Below are positions 16,268 to 24,608 of a stretch of 62,597 nt of DNA, piece after piece. The notes beneath the pieces are model-generated. The model was not told the origin of the DNA. It searched no databases and was given only the letters and a program-made list of their open reading frames with translations. A program made the position numbers and the translations under genes. This DNA is from Halomonas icarae (GTDB taxonomy: Bacteria; Pseudomonadota; Gammaproteobacteria; Pseudomonadales; Halomonadaceae). Location: contig NZ_WUTS01000001.1 of NCBI RefSeq assembly GCF_009901955.1, forward strand, positions 3,153,937 to 3,216,533. The letters are read 5' to 3'. Each line of letters opens with the position of its first letter. Position 1 is the first letter of the stretch.

Positions 16268-17610
16268 ATGCTCGACTTCCCCATCCCACGGTCAGGCGGC
16301 GCATCGCCGTGATCGGCAGCGGCATCGCCGGCATGGCCGCCGCCTGGTACCTGTCGGGCCGCCACGAGGTAACGCTCTTCGAGGCCGATGCACGCCTGGG
16401 CGGCCATACCGCCACCGTGGATGTGGAGCTCGAGGGCCGCCATTACGCCATCGACACCGGTTTCATCGTCTTCAACGACTGGACCTATCCGCACTTCCAA
16501 CGCCTGATGCAGCGCCTCGGCATATTGTCCCAGCCCACCGAGATGAGCTTTTCGGTGCATGAGACGACCCGCGACTTCGAGTATAACGGCCACACCCTGG
16601 CCAGCCTGTTCGCTCAGCGGCGCAACCTGCTGCGCCCCAGTTTCTACGGTCTGCTGCGCGAGATCCTGCGCTTCAACCACGAGGCGATCCGGGCCATGGA
16701 TGAGGGCGCACTCGATCCCGCTCTGACTCTGGGCACATGGCTGGAGGCGCACGGTTTCGGTGCCGCCTTCCAGAAACGCTACCTGCTGCCCATGGGTGCG
16801 GCGATCTGGTCGGCCAGCCTGAATGATCTGCGCGATTTTCCGCTGCAATTCTTCGTGCGCTTCTTTCGCCACCACGGCCTGCTCTCGATCAACCACAGAC
16901 CGCAGTGGTACACCCTGGTCGGCGGATCGCGCAGTTATATTCCGCTGCTCACCGCGCCCTACGCCAACCGCATCCGCCTGTCGACACCGGTGCGCGGTAT
17001 CCACCGACAGGCCGACGGCGTGGTGGTGCGCAGCGCCCTCGGCGTCGAACACTTCGACGAGGTGGTGATGGCCTGCCACGCCGACCAGGCCCTGGCGCTG
17101 CTGGAGGATCCTAGCCCCGCCGAGCGTGAGATCCTTGGCGCCCTGACCTACCAGGACAACGAGGTGGTGCTGCATACCGACACCCGCCTGCTGCCCCGCC
17201 GCCGCCGCGCCTGGGCGAGCTGGAACTATCGACTGGATGGTCGCGACGAGACGGCACGCGTCTCGGTGACCTATGACATGAATATCCTGCAGCGCCTGGC
17301 GGCACCGCATACCTTCTGCGTCACCCTCAACGACAGCGAGGCGATCGCGCCGGAGAAGGTGCTGGGCCGATTCACCTATGCCCACCCACAGTTCACCCTG
17401 GCCGGCGAAGCGGCCAAGACCCGCCATGACGAGATCTCCGGCACCGCCTTCCATACCCACTACTGTGGCGCCTACTGGCGCAACGGCTTCCACGAGGACG
17501 GCGTCTGGAGCGCCCTGCGCGTGGCCCACACCCTGGGCGGTGACGAGATGGGGCCCGAGGGTGTCACCAATCTGCTCGCCCCGGTGGTCGAGGGGGCCGT
17601 GAGCGCATGA
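16264..17610 (+). CDS. FAD-dependent amine oxidase-like oxidoreductase
   Basis: A 448-residue flavoprotein of the amine oxidase/phytoene desaturase superfamily. GSGIAGMAAAWYL (18-30) binds ADP of FAD, and the Rossmann glutamate and GG doublet follow in FEADARLGGHT. The ending HTHYCGAYWRNGFHEDG is conserved among the COG2907-type proteins that accompany DUF1365 and cyclopropane synthase genes. It overlaps both neighbours by ATGA, implying translational coupling. A desaturation or oxidation of an acyl chain is plausible but untested here. Confidence 0.85.
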   Translation: MNARLPHPTVRRRIAVIGSGIAGMAAAWYLSGRHEVTLFEADARLGGHTATVDVELEGRHYAIDTGFIVFNDWTYPHFQRLMQRLGILSQPTEMSFSVHETTRDFEYNGHTLASLFAQRRNLLRPSFYGLLREILRFNHEAIRAMDEGALDPALTLGTWLEAHGFGAAFQKRYLLPMGAAIWSASLNDLRDFPLQFFVRFFRHHGLLSINHRPQWYTLVGGSRSYIPLLTAPYANRIRLSTPVRGIHRQADGVVVRSALGVEHFDEVVMACHADQALALLEDPSPAEREILGALTYQDNEVVLHTDTRLLPRRRRAWASWNYRLDGRDETARVSVTYDMNILQRLAAPHTFCVTLNDSEAIAPEKVLGRFTYAHPQFTLAGEAAKTRHDEISGTAFHTHYCGAYWRNGFHEDGVWSALRVAHTLGGDEMGPEGVTNLLAPVVEGAVSA

Positions 17611-18371
17611 TCGCCACGCCCCGCTCTCGCATCTATCGCGGCGAGCTGCGTCATCGGCGCTTCCTGCCGCGCGACCACGCCTTCACCTACAGGGTGTGGA
17701 TGGCCTGGCTCGATCTCGACGAGTTGCCTGAGCTGTTCGACGGTGTGCCCGGCTTCAGCGCCCGGCGCCCCGCGTTGGCTTGCTTCCGCCGCCATGACTA
17801 TCTTGCCCCCCACGACCGCCCCCTTGAACAGGTGGTACGCGAGGAGATCGCGCACCAGCTGGGCGACGCCCCCGATGGTCGCATCTGCCTGCTCACCCAG
17901 CTGCACACCCTGGGAGTAGGCTTCAACCCCATCTCGCTCTACTACGCCTTCGATGCCCGCGGCGAGCTGCGCGCCGTGCTGGGTGAGGTGAGCAACATCC
18001 CCTGGGGCGAGCGTACCCGCTACGCCTGTGCCGTGGACCCGAGCCGGCACACCCACAGGGCCGAGTTCACCAAGGCGATGCACGTCTCGCCCTTCAACCC
18101 CATGGACATGACCTATCGTTGGCGTTTCAACACCCCCGGCGAGCGGCTATTGATGCATATGGAGAACTGGCGCGAGGGAGCACGCCACTTCGACGCCACC
18201 CTGACCCTGGAGGGTCGCCCGGCGACCCGCCGTGTGCTGCTCGGCAGCCTGGCGTACCAGCCGTGGATGGGCGCCAAGACCCTGGCCGGCATCCACTTCG
18301 AGGCACTGCGCCTATGGGCCAAGCGCGTGCCAGTCCATGACCACCCCGGCCCCGGTGCCGACCGTTCGTAG
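17607..18371 (+). CDS. DUF1365 protein
   Basis: A 254-residue protein of the DUF1365 family. Typical segments include IYRGELRHRRFLP near the N-terminus, GFNPISLYYAFD in the middle and HVSPFNPMDMTYRWRF further on. The family has no established biochemical role. It nearly always lies between an FAD oxidoreductase and a cyclopropane-fatty-acid-synthase-like gene, exactly as here, so it is expected to act on the same lipid substrate. It starts within the stop of the preceding gene (ATGA). Confidence 0.85.
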   Translation: MIATPRSRIYRGELRHRRFLPRDHAFTYRVWMAWLDLDELPELFDGVPGFSARRPALACFRRHDYLAPHDRPLEQVVREEIAHQLGDAPDGRICLLTQLHTLGVGFNPISLYYAFDARGELRAVLGEVSNIPWGERTRYACAVDPSRHTHRAEFTKAMHVSPFNPMDMTYRWRFNTPGERLLMHMENWREGARHFDATLTLEGRPATRRVLLGSLAYQPWMGAKTLAGIHFEALRLWAKRVPVHDHPGPGADRS

Positions 18372-18384
18372 AGGAGAGACCGAC

Positions 18385-19665
18385 GTGAACACGCTGCGCT
18401 CCGCCAACACCACTCGTCCCCTGACGGACGATGCCGACCGCCTGACACGCTGGCTACGACCGCGTCTGCTGGCCCAACTGGACCGCCTTGAGGGTGGCCA
18501 GATCACACTGATCGAAGGACATCGTCGCCACTATCTGGGCCAGGGCGGGCCACTTGTCGCCAACCTGGTGGTGCGCGACAGCCGGGCCTGGAGGCGCCTG
18601 GCGCTGGGCGGCACCGTGGGGGCAGCGGAGGCCTACATGGATGGCGACTGGGATACCGATGACCTGGTCACGCTGGTACGCCTGTGCGCCGCCAACCTGG
18701 AGCGGGTCAACGGCGAGATCGAGAACGGCCCCGCCCGCCTGGGCCGCTGGCTACTGACCGCCCTGTACCGCCTGCAGCGCAACAGCCTGTCCGGTTCACG
18801 ACGCAACATCTCGGCCCACTACGATATCGGCAACGAGCTGTTTGCCACCTTCCTCGATCGACAGCATCGCATGTACTCCAGCGCCGTTTTCCCTCATCCC
18901 GAGGCTCGCCTGGAGGAAGCCTCCACCTATAAGCTGGATCTCATGCTGGAGCGGCTGGATGTGCGCCCCGACCACCACCTGCTCGAGATCGGTACCGGCT
19001 GGGGCGGACTCGCCATCCATGCGGCCAGGACCCGCGGCTGCCGAGTCACCACCACCACCATCTCCGAGGAGCAGTACGCCTACACCGCACGACGCATCGC
19101 CGACGAAGGGCTGGAGGACCGCATCACCCTGCTCAAGCAGGACTACCGCGAGCTCGAGGGCCAGTACGACCGGCTGATCTCGGTGGAGATGATCGAGGCG
19201 GTGGGCCATCAGTATCTGGAGATCTACCTGGCCACCCTGGACCGGCTGCTCACCGACGACGGCCTGGCGATGCTGCAGGCGATCACCATCCGCGACCAGC
19301 GTTTCGAGGCTGCCAAGCGCGAGATGGACTTCATCAAGCGCCATATCTTTCCCGGCGGCTTCCTGCCCTCTCACCACGCCATCCTGCAAGGGGTGACGCG
19401 AAGCACCTCGCTCAATGTACTGGCCCTGAACGAGATAGGTCCGCACTATGCGCGCACCCTGCGTGAATGGCGCCAGCGCTTCGAGGCCAGCCTGGAGACC
19501 GTACGTAACCTGGGCTACGACGAACGCTTCATTCGCATGTGGCGCTACTATCTGTGCTACTGCGAAGGGGGCTTCCTCGAGCGCACCATCGGCACCTGCC
19601 ACCTGCTGCTGGCCAAGCCCGGCGCCCGCCCGACCCCACTCACCGGCATCCTGGCCGATGCCTGA
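18385..19665 (+). CDS. Cyclopropane-fatty-acyl-phospholipid synthase-like methyltransferase
   Basis: A 426-residue SAM-dependent methyltransferase. The N-terminal domain (about 1-135) is followed by the signature AHYDIGNELF (144-153), YSSAVF (164-169) and the SAM loop EIGTGWGG (201-208). This loop has Thr where E. coli Cfa has Cys. Such enzymes transfer a methyl or methylene group to the double bond of unsaturated phospholipid acyl chains, giving cyclopropane or methyl-branched precursors. The GTG at 18385 is chosen as start because GAGGAG lies 8 bp upstream; an earlier ATG would run deep into the DUF1365 gene. The neighbouring oxidase and SDR suggest that the methylated lipid is modified further. 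Confidence 0.88.
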   Translation: MNTLRSANTTRPLTDDADRLTRWLRPRLLAQLDRLEGGQITLIEGHRRHYLGQGGPLVANLVVRDSRAWRRLALGGTVGAAEAYMDGDWDTDDLVTLVRLCAANLERVNGEIENGPARLGRWLLTALYRLQRNSLSGSRRNISAHYDIGNELFATFLDRQHRMYSSAVFPHPEARLEEASTYKLDLMLERLDVRPDHHLLEIGTGWGGLAIHAARTRGCRVTTTTISEEQYAYTARRIADEGLEDRITLLKQDYRELEGQYDRLISVEMIEAVGHQYLEIYLATLDRLLTDDGLAMLQAITIRDQRFEAAKREMDFIKRHIFPGGFLPSHHAILQGVTRSTSLNVLALNEIGPHYARTLREWRQRFEASLETVRNLGYDERFIRMWRYYLCYCEGGFLERTIGTCHLLLAKPGARPTPLTGILADA

Positions 19666-20188
19666 GCCGGCACTGGACCGGCGACGCTCGACACCCCGCC
19701 TGCTGGCCAACCTGCTGGCTTTCGAGGCGGGCTGGCTGGCCTGCGTGCTGGGCGGCAGCCTGTCGGGCGGGACTATGGCCATTGTGATTCTCATCGCCCA
19801 TCTACGCTGGCAGGCCTGGCCCGGGGAGTGGCGCTGGCTGCTCGGCTTTATCCTGCTCGGCCTGGCCGTCGATGGTGGCCTGACCCGGGCCGGCGGCTTC
19901 GACTTCAGCGATGCGCCCCTGATCCTTGACCTGCTGCCGGCCTGGCTATGGCTGCTGTGGCCACTGTTCGCCACCCTGCTGCACCACTCCCTGGCCTGGC
20001 TGTGGACACGACCGTGGCTCGCCACTCTGTGCGGAGCCGTCGGCGGTCCGCTCTCCTACTACGCCGGCGCCAAACTCGCCAATGTATCTCTCGCCCCATG
20101 GTTACTTCCCACTCAGGCTCTGATCTGGGCCGGCCTCTGTCTGTGGCTATGTCGGCGACTGGGCCATCACCCCACCTTCCGACACTGA
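19658..20188 (+). CDS. DUF2878 integral membrane protein
   Basis: A 176-residue protein with about five hydrophobic segments between residues 15 and 170, resembling the DUF2878 family. Its ATG lies inside the 3' end of the methyltransferase gene (8-bp overlap), so it is the last member of the photolyase operon. The function is unknown. Its constant association with cyclopropane-synthase-like genes suggests a membrane-lipid or membrane-assembly role. Confidence 0.75.
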   Translation: MPEPALDRRRSTPRLLANLLAFEAGWLACVLGGSLSGGTMAIVILIAHLRWQAWPGEWRWLLGFILLGLAVDGGLTRAGGFDFSDAPLILDLLPAWLWLLWPLFATLLHHSLAWLWTRPWLATLCGAVGGPLSYYAGAKLANVSLAPWLLPTQALIWAGLCLWLCRRLGHHPTFRH

Positions 20189-20207
20189 AATGTGAAGGCG
20201 AGGACAA

Positions 20208-20226
20208 CGTGCATTCACCTTGCACG
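20208..20226. promoter_or_regulatory. Inverted repeat over the fabA -35 element, candidate operator
   Basis: CGTGCA-N7-TGCACG is a perfect 6-bp inverted repeat whose right arm covers the -35 hexamer of the fabA promoter. A repressor of unsaturated fatty acid synthesis (FabR/DesT type) is the obvious candidate ligand, but the repeat does not match the site sequences I recall for either. Confidence 0.45.
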
Positions 20227-20248
20227 GGCAGTAGACTACGCCTCTAAT
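20220..20248 (+). promoter_or_regulatory. Sigma-70 promoter of fabAB
   Basis: TTGCAC (20220-20225) and TCTAAT (20243-20248) are spaced by 17 bp. The -10 matches five of six consensus bases. Transcription would start near 20255, giving a leader of about 20 nt. Confidence 0.65.
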
Positions 20249-20273
20249 AACATTCGACTCTCGGAATGACTCT

Positions 20274-20789
20274 GTGACCAAGCAACACTCCTTCAACCGC
20301 GATGAACTGCTGGCCTGCTCACGAGGCGAGCTGTTCGGCCCCGGCAACGCCCAGCTGCCGGCCCCCAACATGCTGATGCTCGATCGTATCATCTCGATCA
20401 CCGAGGATGGCGGCGAGCATGGCAAGGGTGAACTGATCGCCGAACTCGATATCCATCCCGACCTGTGGTTCTTCGACTGCCACTTCCCCGGTGATCCGGT
20501 CATGCCTGGCTGCCTGGGCCTGGATGCCATGTGGCAGCTGGTAGGCTTCTACCTGGGCTGGCTCGGCCACCCCGGCCGTGGACGCGCCCTGGGCTGCGGA
20601 GAGGTGAAGTTTACTGGCCAGATCCTGCCCGATGCCCAGAGGGTCACCTACCGTATCAATATCAAGCGCATCATCACCCGGCGCTTGATTCTCGGCATGG
20701 CCGACGGCACCGTTTCCGTCGACGGCCGCGATATCTATCAGGCCAACGACCTGCGCGTCGGCCTGTTCACCTCCACCGCGAACTTCTGA
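20274..20789 (+). CDS. fabA: 3-hydroxydecanoyl-ACP dehydratase/isomerase FabA
   Basis: A 171-residue hot-dog-fold enzyme (E. coli FabA 172). The catalytic residues His70 (in [14 protein letters not shown]) and Asp84 keep E. coli numbering. It dehydrates 3-hydroxydecanoyl-ACP and isomerises the trans-2 to the cis-3 double bond, the entry to unsaturated fatty acids. The start is a GTG at 20274 with a weak GGAA site. fabB follows 13 bp later, giving the classical fabAB operon with promoter and operator candidates upstream. Confidence 0.98.
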   Translation: MTKQHSFNRDELLACSRGELFGPGNAQLPAPNMLMLDRIISITEDGGEHGKGELIAELDIHPDLWFFDCHFPGDPVMPGCLGLDAMWQLVGFYLGWLGHPGRGRALGCGEVKFTGQILPDAQRVTYRINIKRIITRRLILGMADGTVSVDGRDIYQANDLRVGLFTSTANF

Positions 20790-20802
20790 CCAGGAGGCTT
20801 CC

Positions 20803-22020
20803 ATGCGACGAGTGGTAGTCACCGGCCTGGGCATCGTCTCCTGCCTGGGCAACGACCAACAGCAGGTTCTGGAGGCGCTCAAGGAAGGGCGCTCCGGTAT
20901 TCGTTTCAAGGAGGAGTACGCCGAGCGCGGATTCCGTAGTCATGTGGCCGGCGTGGTCGATATCGACCTCGACGCCCTGATCGACCGCAAGCAGCGTCGT
21001 TTCATGGGCGATGCCGCCGCCTACGCCTATGTCAGCATGGCCCAGGCCATCGAGGACGCAGGCCTGACGCCGGAGCAGGTATCCAATGAACGTACCGGCC
21101 TGATCGCCGGCTCCGGTGGCGCCTCCAGCGCCAACCAGGTGGAGGCCGCCGACGTCATGCGCGAGAAGGGCCTGCGCCGCGTGGGGCCCTACCGGGTCAC
21201 CCGCACCATGGGCAGTACCGTCTCGGCCTGCCTGGCGACGCCGTTCAAGATCAAGGGCATCAACTACTCCATCTCCTCTGCCTGCGCCACCTCCGTGCAC
21301 TGCATCGGCAACGCCGTGGAGCAGATCCAGATGGGCAAGCAGGATGTGGTCTTTGCCGGCGGCGGCGAGGAGGAGCACTGGACCCTCTCCTGCCTGTTCG
21401 ACGCCATGGGTGCCCTCTCCACCCAGTACAACGATACGCCGGACAAGGCATCACGCCCTTATGACCAGGCCCGCGACGGCTTCGTCATCGCCGGCGGTGG
21501 CGGCATGCTGGTACTCGAGGAGCTCGAGCATGCGCGCGCTCGGGGCGCCAAGATCTATGCCGAGGTCACCGGCTACGGCGCCAACTCCGATGGTCACGAC
21601 ATGGTCGCCCCCTCCGGCGAGGGAGCCGTGCGCTGCATGCGTCAGGCCATGGCCACCGTCGACGGCAAGATCGACTACATCAACACCCATGGCACCTCGA
21701 CGCCGGTAGGCGATATTTCCGAGCTACGGGCGATCCGTGAGGTGTTCGGCGATGCGACCCCGGCGATCAGCTCCACCAAGTCGCTGACCGGACACTCCCT
21801 GGGGGCCACCGGCGTGCAGGAGGCGATCTACTCGTTGCTGATGATGGAGAACGACTTCATCGCCGCCTCGGCCAATATCGAGACCCTCGACGAGCAGGCC
21901 GAAGGCGTCGATATCGTGACCCAGCGTCGTGACGGGGTGAAGGTCGAGCGCGTGCTCTCCAACAGCTTCGGCTTCGGCGGTACCAACGCCTGCCTGGTGC
22001 TGGAGACCTTCCGCGACTGA
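20803..22020 (+). CDS. fabB: Beta-ketoacyl-ACP synthase I FabB
   Basis: A 405-residue thiolase-fold condensing enzyme (E. coli FabB 406). Nucleophile Cys161 sits in [12 protein letters not shown], His296 in NTHGTST, Lys326 in STKSLTG and His331 in GHSLGATG, all offset by two from E. coli. It elongates the cis-3-decenoyl-ACP made by FabA. AGGAGG lies directly upstream. These unsaturated chains are also the substrates of the cyclopropane-synthase-like enzyme encoded just upstream. Confidence 0.98.
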   Translation: MRRVVVTGLGIVSCLGNDQQQVLEALKEGRSGIRFKEEYAERGFRSHVAGVVDIDLDALIDRKQRRFMGDAAAYAYVSMAQAIEDAGLTPEQVSNERTGLIAGSGGASSANQVEAADVMREKGLRRVGPYRVTRTMGSTVSACLATPFKIKGINYSISSACATSVHCIGNAVEQIQMGKQDVVFAGGGEEEHWTLSCLFDAMGALSTQYNDTPDKASRPYDQARDGFVIAGGGGMLVLEELEHARARGAKIYAEVTGYGANSDGHDMVAPSGEGAVRCMRQAMATVDGKIDYINTHGTSTPVGDISELRAIREVFGDATPAISSTKSLTGHSLGATGVQEAIYSLLMMENDFIAASANIETLDEQAEGVDIVTQRRDGVKVERVLSNSFGFGGTNACLVLETFRD

Positions 22021-22045
22021 TGACACTTGGCCGCGTACCGCAACA

Positions 22046-22075
22046 CAAGACGGCGCCCTCAGGGGCGCCGTCTTG
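22046..22075. terminator. Strong hairpin between fabB and the convergent acyltransferase
   Basis: A perfect 13-bp stem (22046-22058 with 22063-22075) with a TCAG loop begins 25 bp after fabB. Being symmetric, it can end both transcripts. The U-tract is weak on both sides. Confidence 0.75.
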
Positions 22076-22162
22076 CGTTCGTCACTCGCGATAGTGGCAT
22101 CACGCTCGTAGGGCTTATCGCCAGATCAGCCCGGACAGCCAGGCTATCTGTCGCCTCGGGCG

Positions 22163-22912
22163 TCACACGGCAGAGGCTGCACTATCGGTCACTGGCCTCG
22201 GTACCTCGGAGATCTCTTCGAGAGTCGCTTCGATCCACGCCTCGACCTCGAGCAGGACCTCCTCCGGGCTACGCCCCTCGGTGGCGATGGGAGCCCCCAC
22301 CACCAGCGACAGCCGGCCCGGGTTCTTTACCCAGTGGCGCCCTGGCCAACGCTCGCCGGCATTGTGGGCCACCGGCACCACCGGCACCCCGGCACGACAG
22401 GCAATCACCGCCCCACTCTTGTTGTAGCGCTTGCGGCTGCCCGGAGCGACCCGGGTACCCTCGGGAAAGATCAACACCGACAGCCCCTCTCCCAGGCGCT
22501 GCTTGCCCTGGGTGAGCACTTGCTTGATGGCCCGAGAGGGACGAGAGCGATCCAGGGCGATGGGGTGCAACAGGCGCAGCCCCCAGCCGAAGATCGGCAG
22601 ATTCAGCAGCTCCTTCTTGAGCACCGTGCACACAGGCGGATGCAGTAGCTGCAGATAGACGGTCTCCCACTCGGACTGATGATTGGCAAGGATCACACAG
22701 GGGCCATCGGGCACGTTCTCATGGCCTCGAAAGTCGTAGCGCACCCCGACAACCAGCCGGAACCAACTGATGATGAAGTGGTTGTAGAGGTTGAGCAGGC
22801 GATAGCGAGAGCCGAGCGGCAGGAAGGGCGCCGGCGGCAGAAACAGCACGCCACACACCAGCATGGCGATGAAGTAGCCCAGGTAGAAGATCAGGCTGCG
22901 CAACACGTTCAC
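22163..22912 (-). CDS. Lysophospholipid acyltransferase (PlsC-like)
   Basis: A 249-residue 1-acylglycerol-3-phosphate acyltransferase-like protein. It has an N-terminal membrane segment (about 6-30), the acceptor motif NHQSEWE (His78 and Glu83, H-x4-E form) and FPEGTR (149-154). It would transfer an acyl group to a lysophospholipid at the inner membrane. The GTG at 22912 is chosen because AAGGAGGAG lies 8 bp upstream and it overlaps the preceding stop as GTGA; an upstream ATG would add 15 residues from the neighbouring gene. Its exact acceptor is unknown. Confidence 0.87.
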   Translation of the reverse strand: MNVLRSLIFYLGYFIAMLVCGVLFLPPAPFLPLGSRYRLLNLYNHFIISWFRLVVGVRYDFRGHENVPDGPCVILANHQSEWETVYLQLLHPPVCTVLKKELLNLPIFGWGLRLLHPIALDRSRPSRAIKQVLTQGKQRLGEGLSVLIFPEGTRVAPGSRKRYNKSGAVIACRAGVPVVPVAHNAGERWPGRHWVKNPGRLSLVVGAPIATEGRSPEEVLLEVEAWIEATLEEISEVPRPVTDSAASAV

Positions 22913-23796
22913 GATGCGCTCTCCTCCTTGCTGCACGACGGCGCATTGGCCAGACACCAGGCATCAAGCATATTGCTCAGCTCCAGGCGCCAGGGTTTCT
23001 GATGCACACCGAAGACCTCCAGCACGCGCCGACAGTTGAGCACACGGCGCAGCGGGTGGTCGTGATGATGATGCAGGGCGCGCAGAGGTCCCAGCTCTCG
23101 CTGCTCACCGCGCCCCTCGAGGCGGGTGGCGAGCTGGGTGCGCACCACCGAGACAAAGGTGTAGACGCTGACCGGCTCGGTGCCCGCCAGGTGATAGCTA
23201 CCCCAGGCCCCCGCACCACACTGCTGCTGCTGTAACATGCCGACCAGCGCCATGGCCACCGCATCCGCCGAGGTGGGGCAGCAGGTCACATCGACCTCGC
23301 CACGCACCTCACCGGCCACAATCAGCGTATCGATCAATTCATTGAGCCAGGCGTGGCTGCCCTCCAGCGCGAACAGTGGCCCCAACCGCACGATCAGGTG
23401 GTGAGGGTGCTCGGCGCGGATGCGATCGCCGGTAACGACCAGACGTCGCAGGCTCTCGTCTCGCGGGCGCGGAATGACATGTTCGTCGATGGGCTCGGCG
23501 AAGCCATCCTCGTAGAGCTGGTCGGAGACACACCACACCAGCGGAATATCCGTTTCACGACACAGCTCCATGCAGCGCTCCACCGCCTCGGCATGGGCCG
23601 TCACCTCCGCCGGCGCGGCGATGATCGGGCGCGACAGCGGCGGAATCACCAGGGCGTCCGGTGCCACCTCCGCCAGCCAGTCCGGGTCCAGCGCCAGGCT
23701 CTCCTCGATGACCAGCTCGGTATCCGAGCGACGATTGGCCTCCCGAGCCAGGGCCAGGCTCAGGCAGTGGCCGGCATCCAATACCAGCAGCTTCAC
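22909..23796 (-). CDS. RmlD-like sugar-nucleotide/NAD(P)-binding protein
   Basis: A 295-residue protein resembling the dTDP-4-dehydrorhamnose reductase (RmlD) fold. The N-terminus MKLLVLDAGHCLSLALA is a degenerate Rossmann start without the usual GxxGxxG, and the active-site region reads WCVSDQLYED. It may have lost cofactor binding or changed function. The GTG start has a GAGAGGTG site. It is translationally coupled (GTGA) to the downstream acyltransferase, hinting at a joint role in envelope lipids. No specific reaction is supported. Confidence 0.65.
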   Translation of the reverse strand: MKLLVLDAGHCLSLALAREANRRSDTELVIEESLALDPDWLAEVAPDALVIPPLSRPIIAAPAEVTAHAEAVERCMELCRETDIPLVWCVSDQLYEDGFAEPIDEHVIPRPRDESLRRLVVTGDRIRAEHPHHLIVRLGPLFALEGSHAWLNELIDTLIVAGEVRGEVDVTCCPTSADAVAMALVGMLQQQQCGAGAWGSYHLAGTEPVSVYTFVSVVRTQLATRLEGRGEQRELGPLRALHHHHDHPLRRVLNCRRVLEVFGVHQKPWRLELSNMLDAWCLANAPSCSKEESAS

Positions 23797-23836
23797 TCGT
23801 GCACCTCTCTCGACATGGCGTCAGCGGATCGACGTA

Positions 23837-24457
23837 TCAGAACGGGATCTCGTCATCGAAGTCGTCGAAGCTGCCCGGATCGGGAGCCCCGAAGTTGCTA
23901 CCCTGCTGCTGACCGCCAGCCGGCTGGCCACCCTGGGCGGGACGCTGGGGAGGCTGCTGCGGGGGACGCTGGGGTGCTCCACCGCCGAAGCCTCCGCCCT
24001 GCTGGGGAGCACCACCCTGCGGCGGCTGGCTGCCATAGCCGCCCTGCTGGGGTTGTCCGCCATAGCCACCCTGCTGCTGGGCACCGCCGAAGCCGCCCCC
24101 CTGGAAGTCTCCACCACCGGCGCGGCCGTCGAGCATCTGCATGTCGTTGACCACGATCTCGGTGGTATAGCGATCCTGGCCATCCTGGCCCTGCCACTTG
24201 CGGGTCTGCAGGCGTCCCTCGACATAGATCTTGCTGCCTTTCTTGAGGTACTGCTGGGCGATCTCGGCGGTCTTGTTGAACATCACCAGACGGTGCCACT
24301 CGGTACGCTCCTGACGCTGGCCGCTCTGGCGATCCATCCAGGTATCGGTGGTCGCCAGGTTGACATTGGCAACGGCGGTACCGGAAGGGGTAAAACGAAC
24401 CTCGGGGTCCTGCCCCAGATTGCCGATGAGGATGACCTTGTTGATGCCACGGGCCAT
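23837..24457 (-). CDS. ssb: Single-stranded DNA-binding protein SSB
   Basis: A 206-residue SSB. The OB-fold (about 1-110) begins [20 protein letters not shown] low-complexity Gly/Gln-rich linker with QQGGYG-type repeats (about 113-190) follows, ending in the acidic tip FDDEIPF that recruits repair and replication partners. The linker is longer than in E. coli SSB (178 residues in total). It lies downstream of the YajR-like transporter on the same strand, with an AAGGAG site and a leader that carries 12-bp repeats. Confidence 0.97.
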   Translation of the reverse strand: MARGINKVILIGNLGQDPEVRFTPSGTAVANVNLATTDTWMDRQSGQRQERTEWHRLVMFNKTAEIAQQYLKKGSKIYVEGRLQTRKWQGQDGQDRYTTEIVVNDMQMLDGRAGGGDFQGGGFGGAQQQGGYGGQPQQGGYGSQPPQGGAPQQGGGFGGGAPQRPPQQPPQRPAQGGQPAGGQQQGSNFGAPDPGSFDDFDDEIPF

Positions 24458-24478
24458 GAGGGACTCCTTGTTTAAAAA

Positions 24479-24514
24479 AAGTTTTCAGAAAAGTTTTCGG
24501 GAAAGTTGTCAGAA
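24479..24514. repeat. Three 12-bp tandem repeats in the ssb leader
   Basis: AAGTTTTCAGAA, AAGTTTTCGGGA and AAGTTGTCAGAA follow each other without gaps, 22 to 57 bp upstream of the ssb start codon. They are AT-rich in a GC-rich region. Their function is unknown; protein binding or mRNA translation control are possible. Confidence 0.75.
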
Positions 24515-24608
24515 AGAGATACAGGAAAGAGATGCCATCAATGCACGGTTTCGCGGGCCGGGGTCGCCATCTGGTGTGTCATGCCGGCCGGCGTGGGTGA
24601 GGGCGCCG

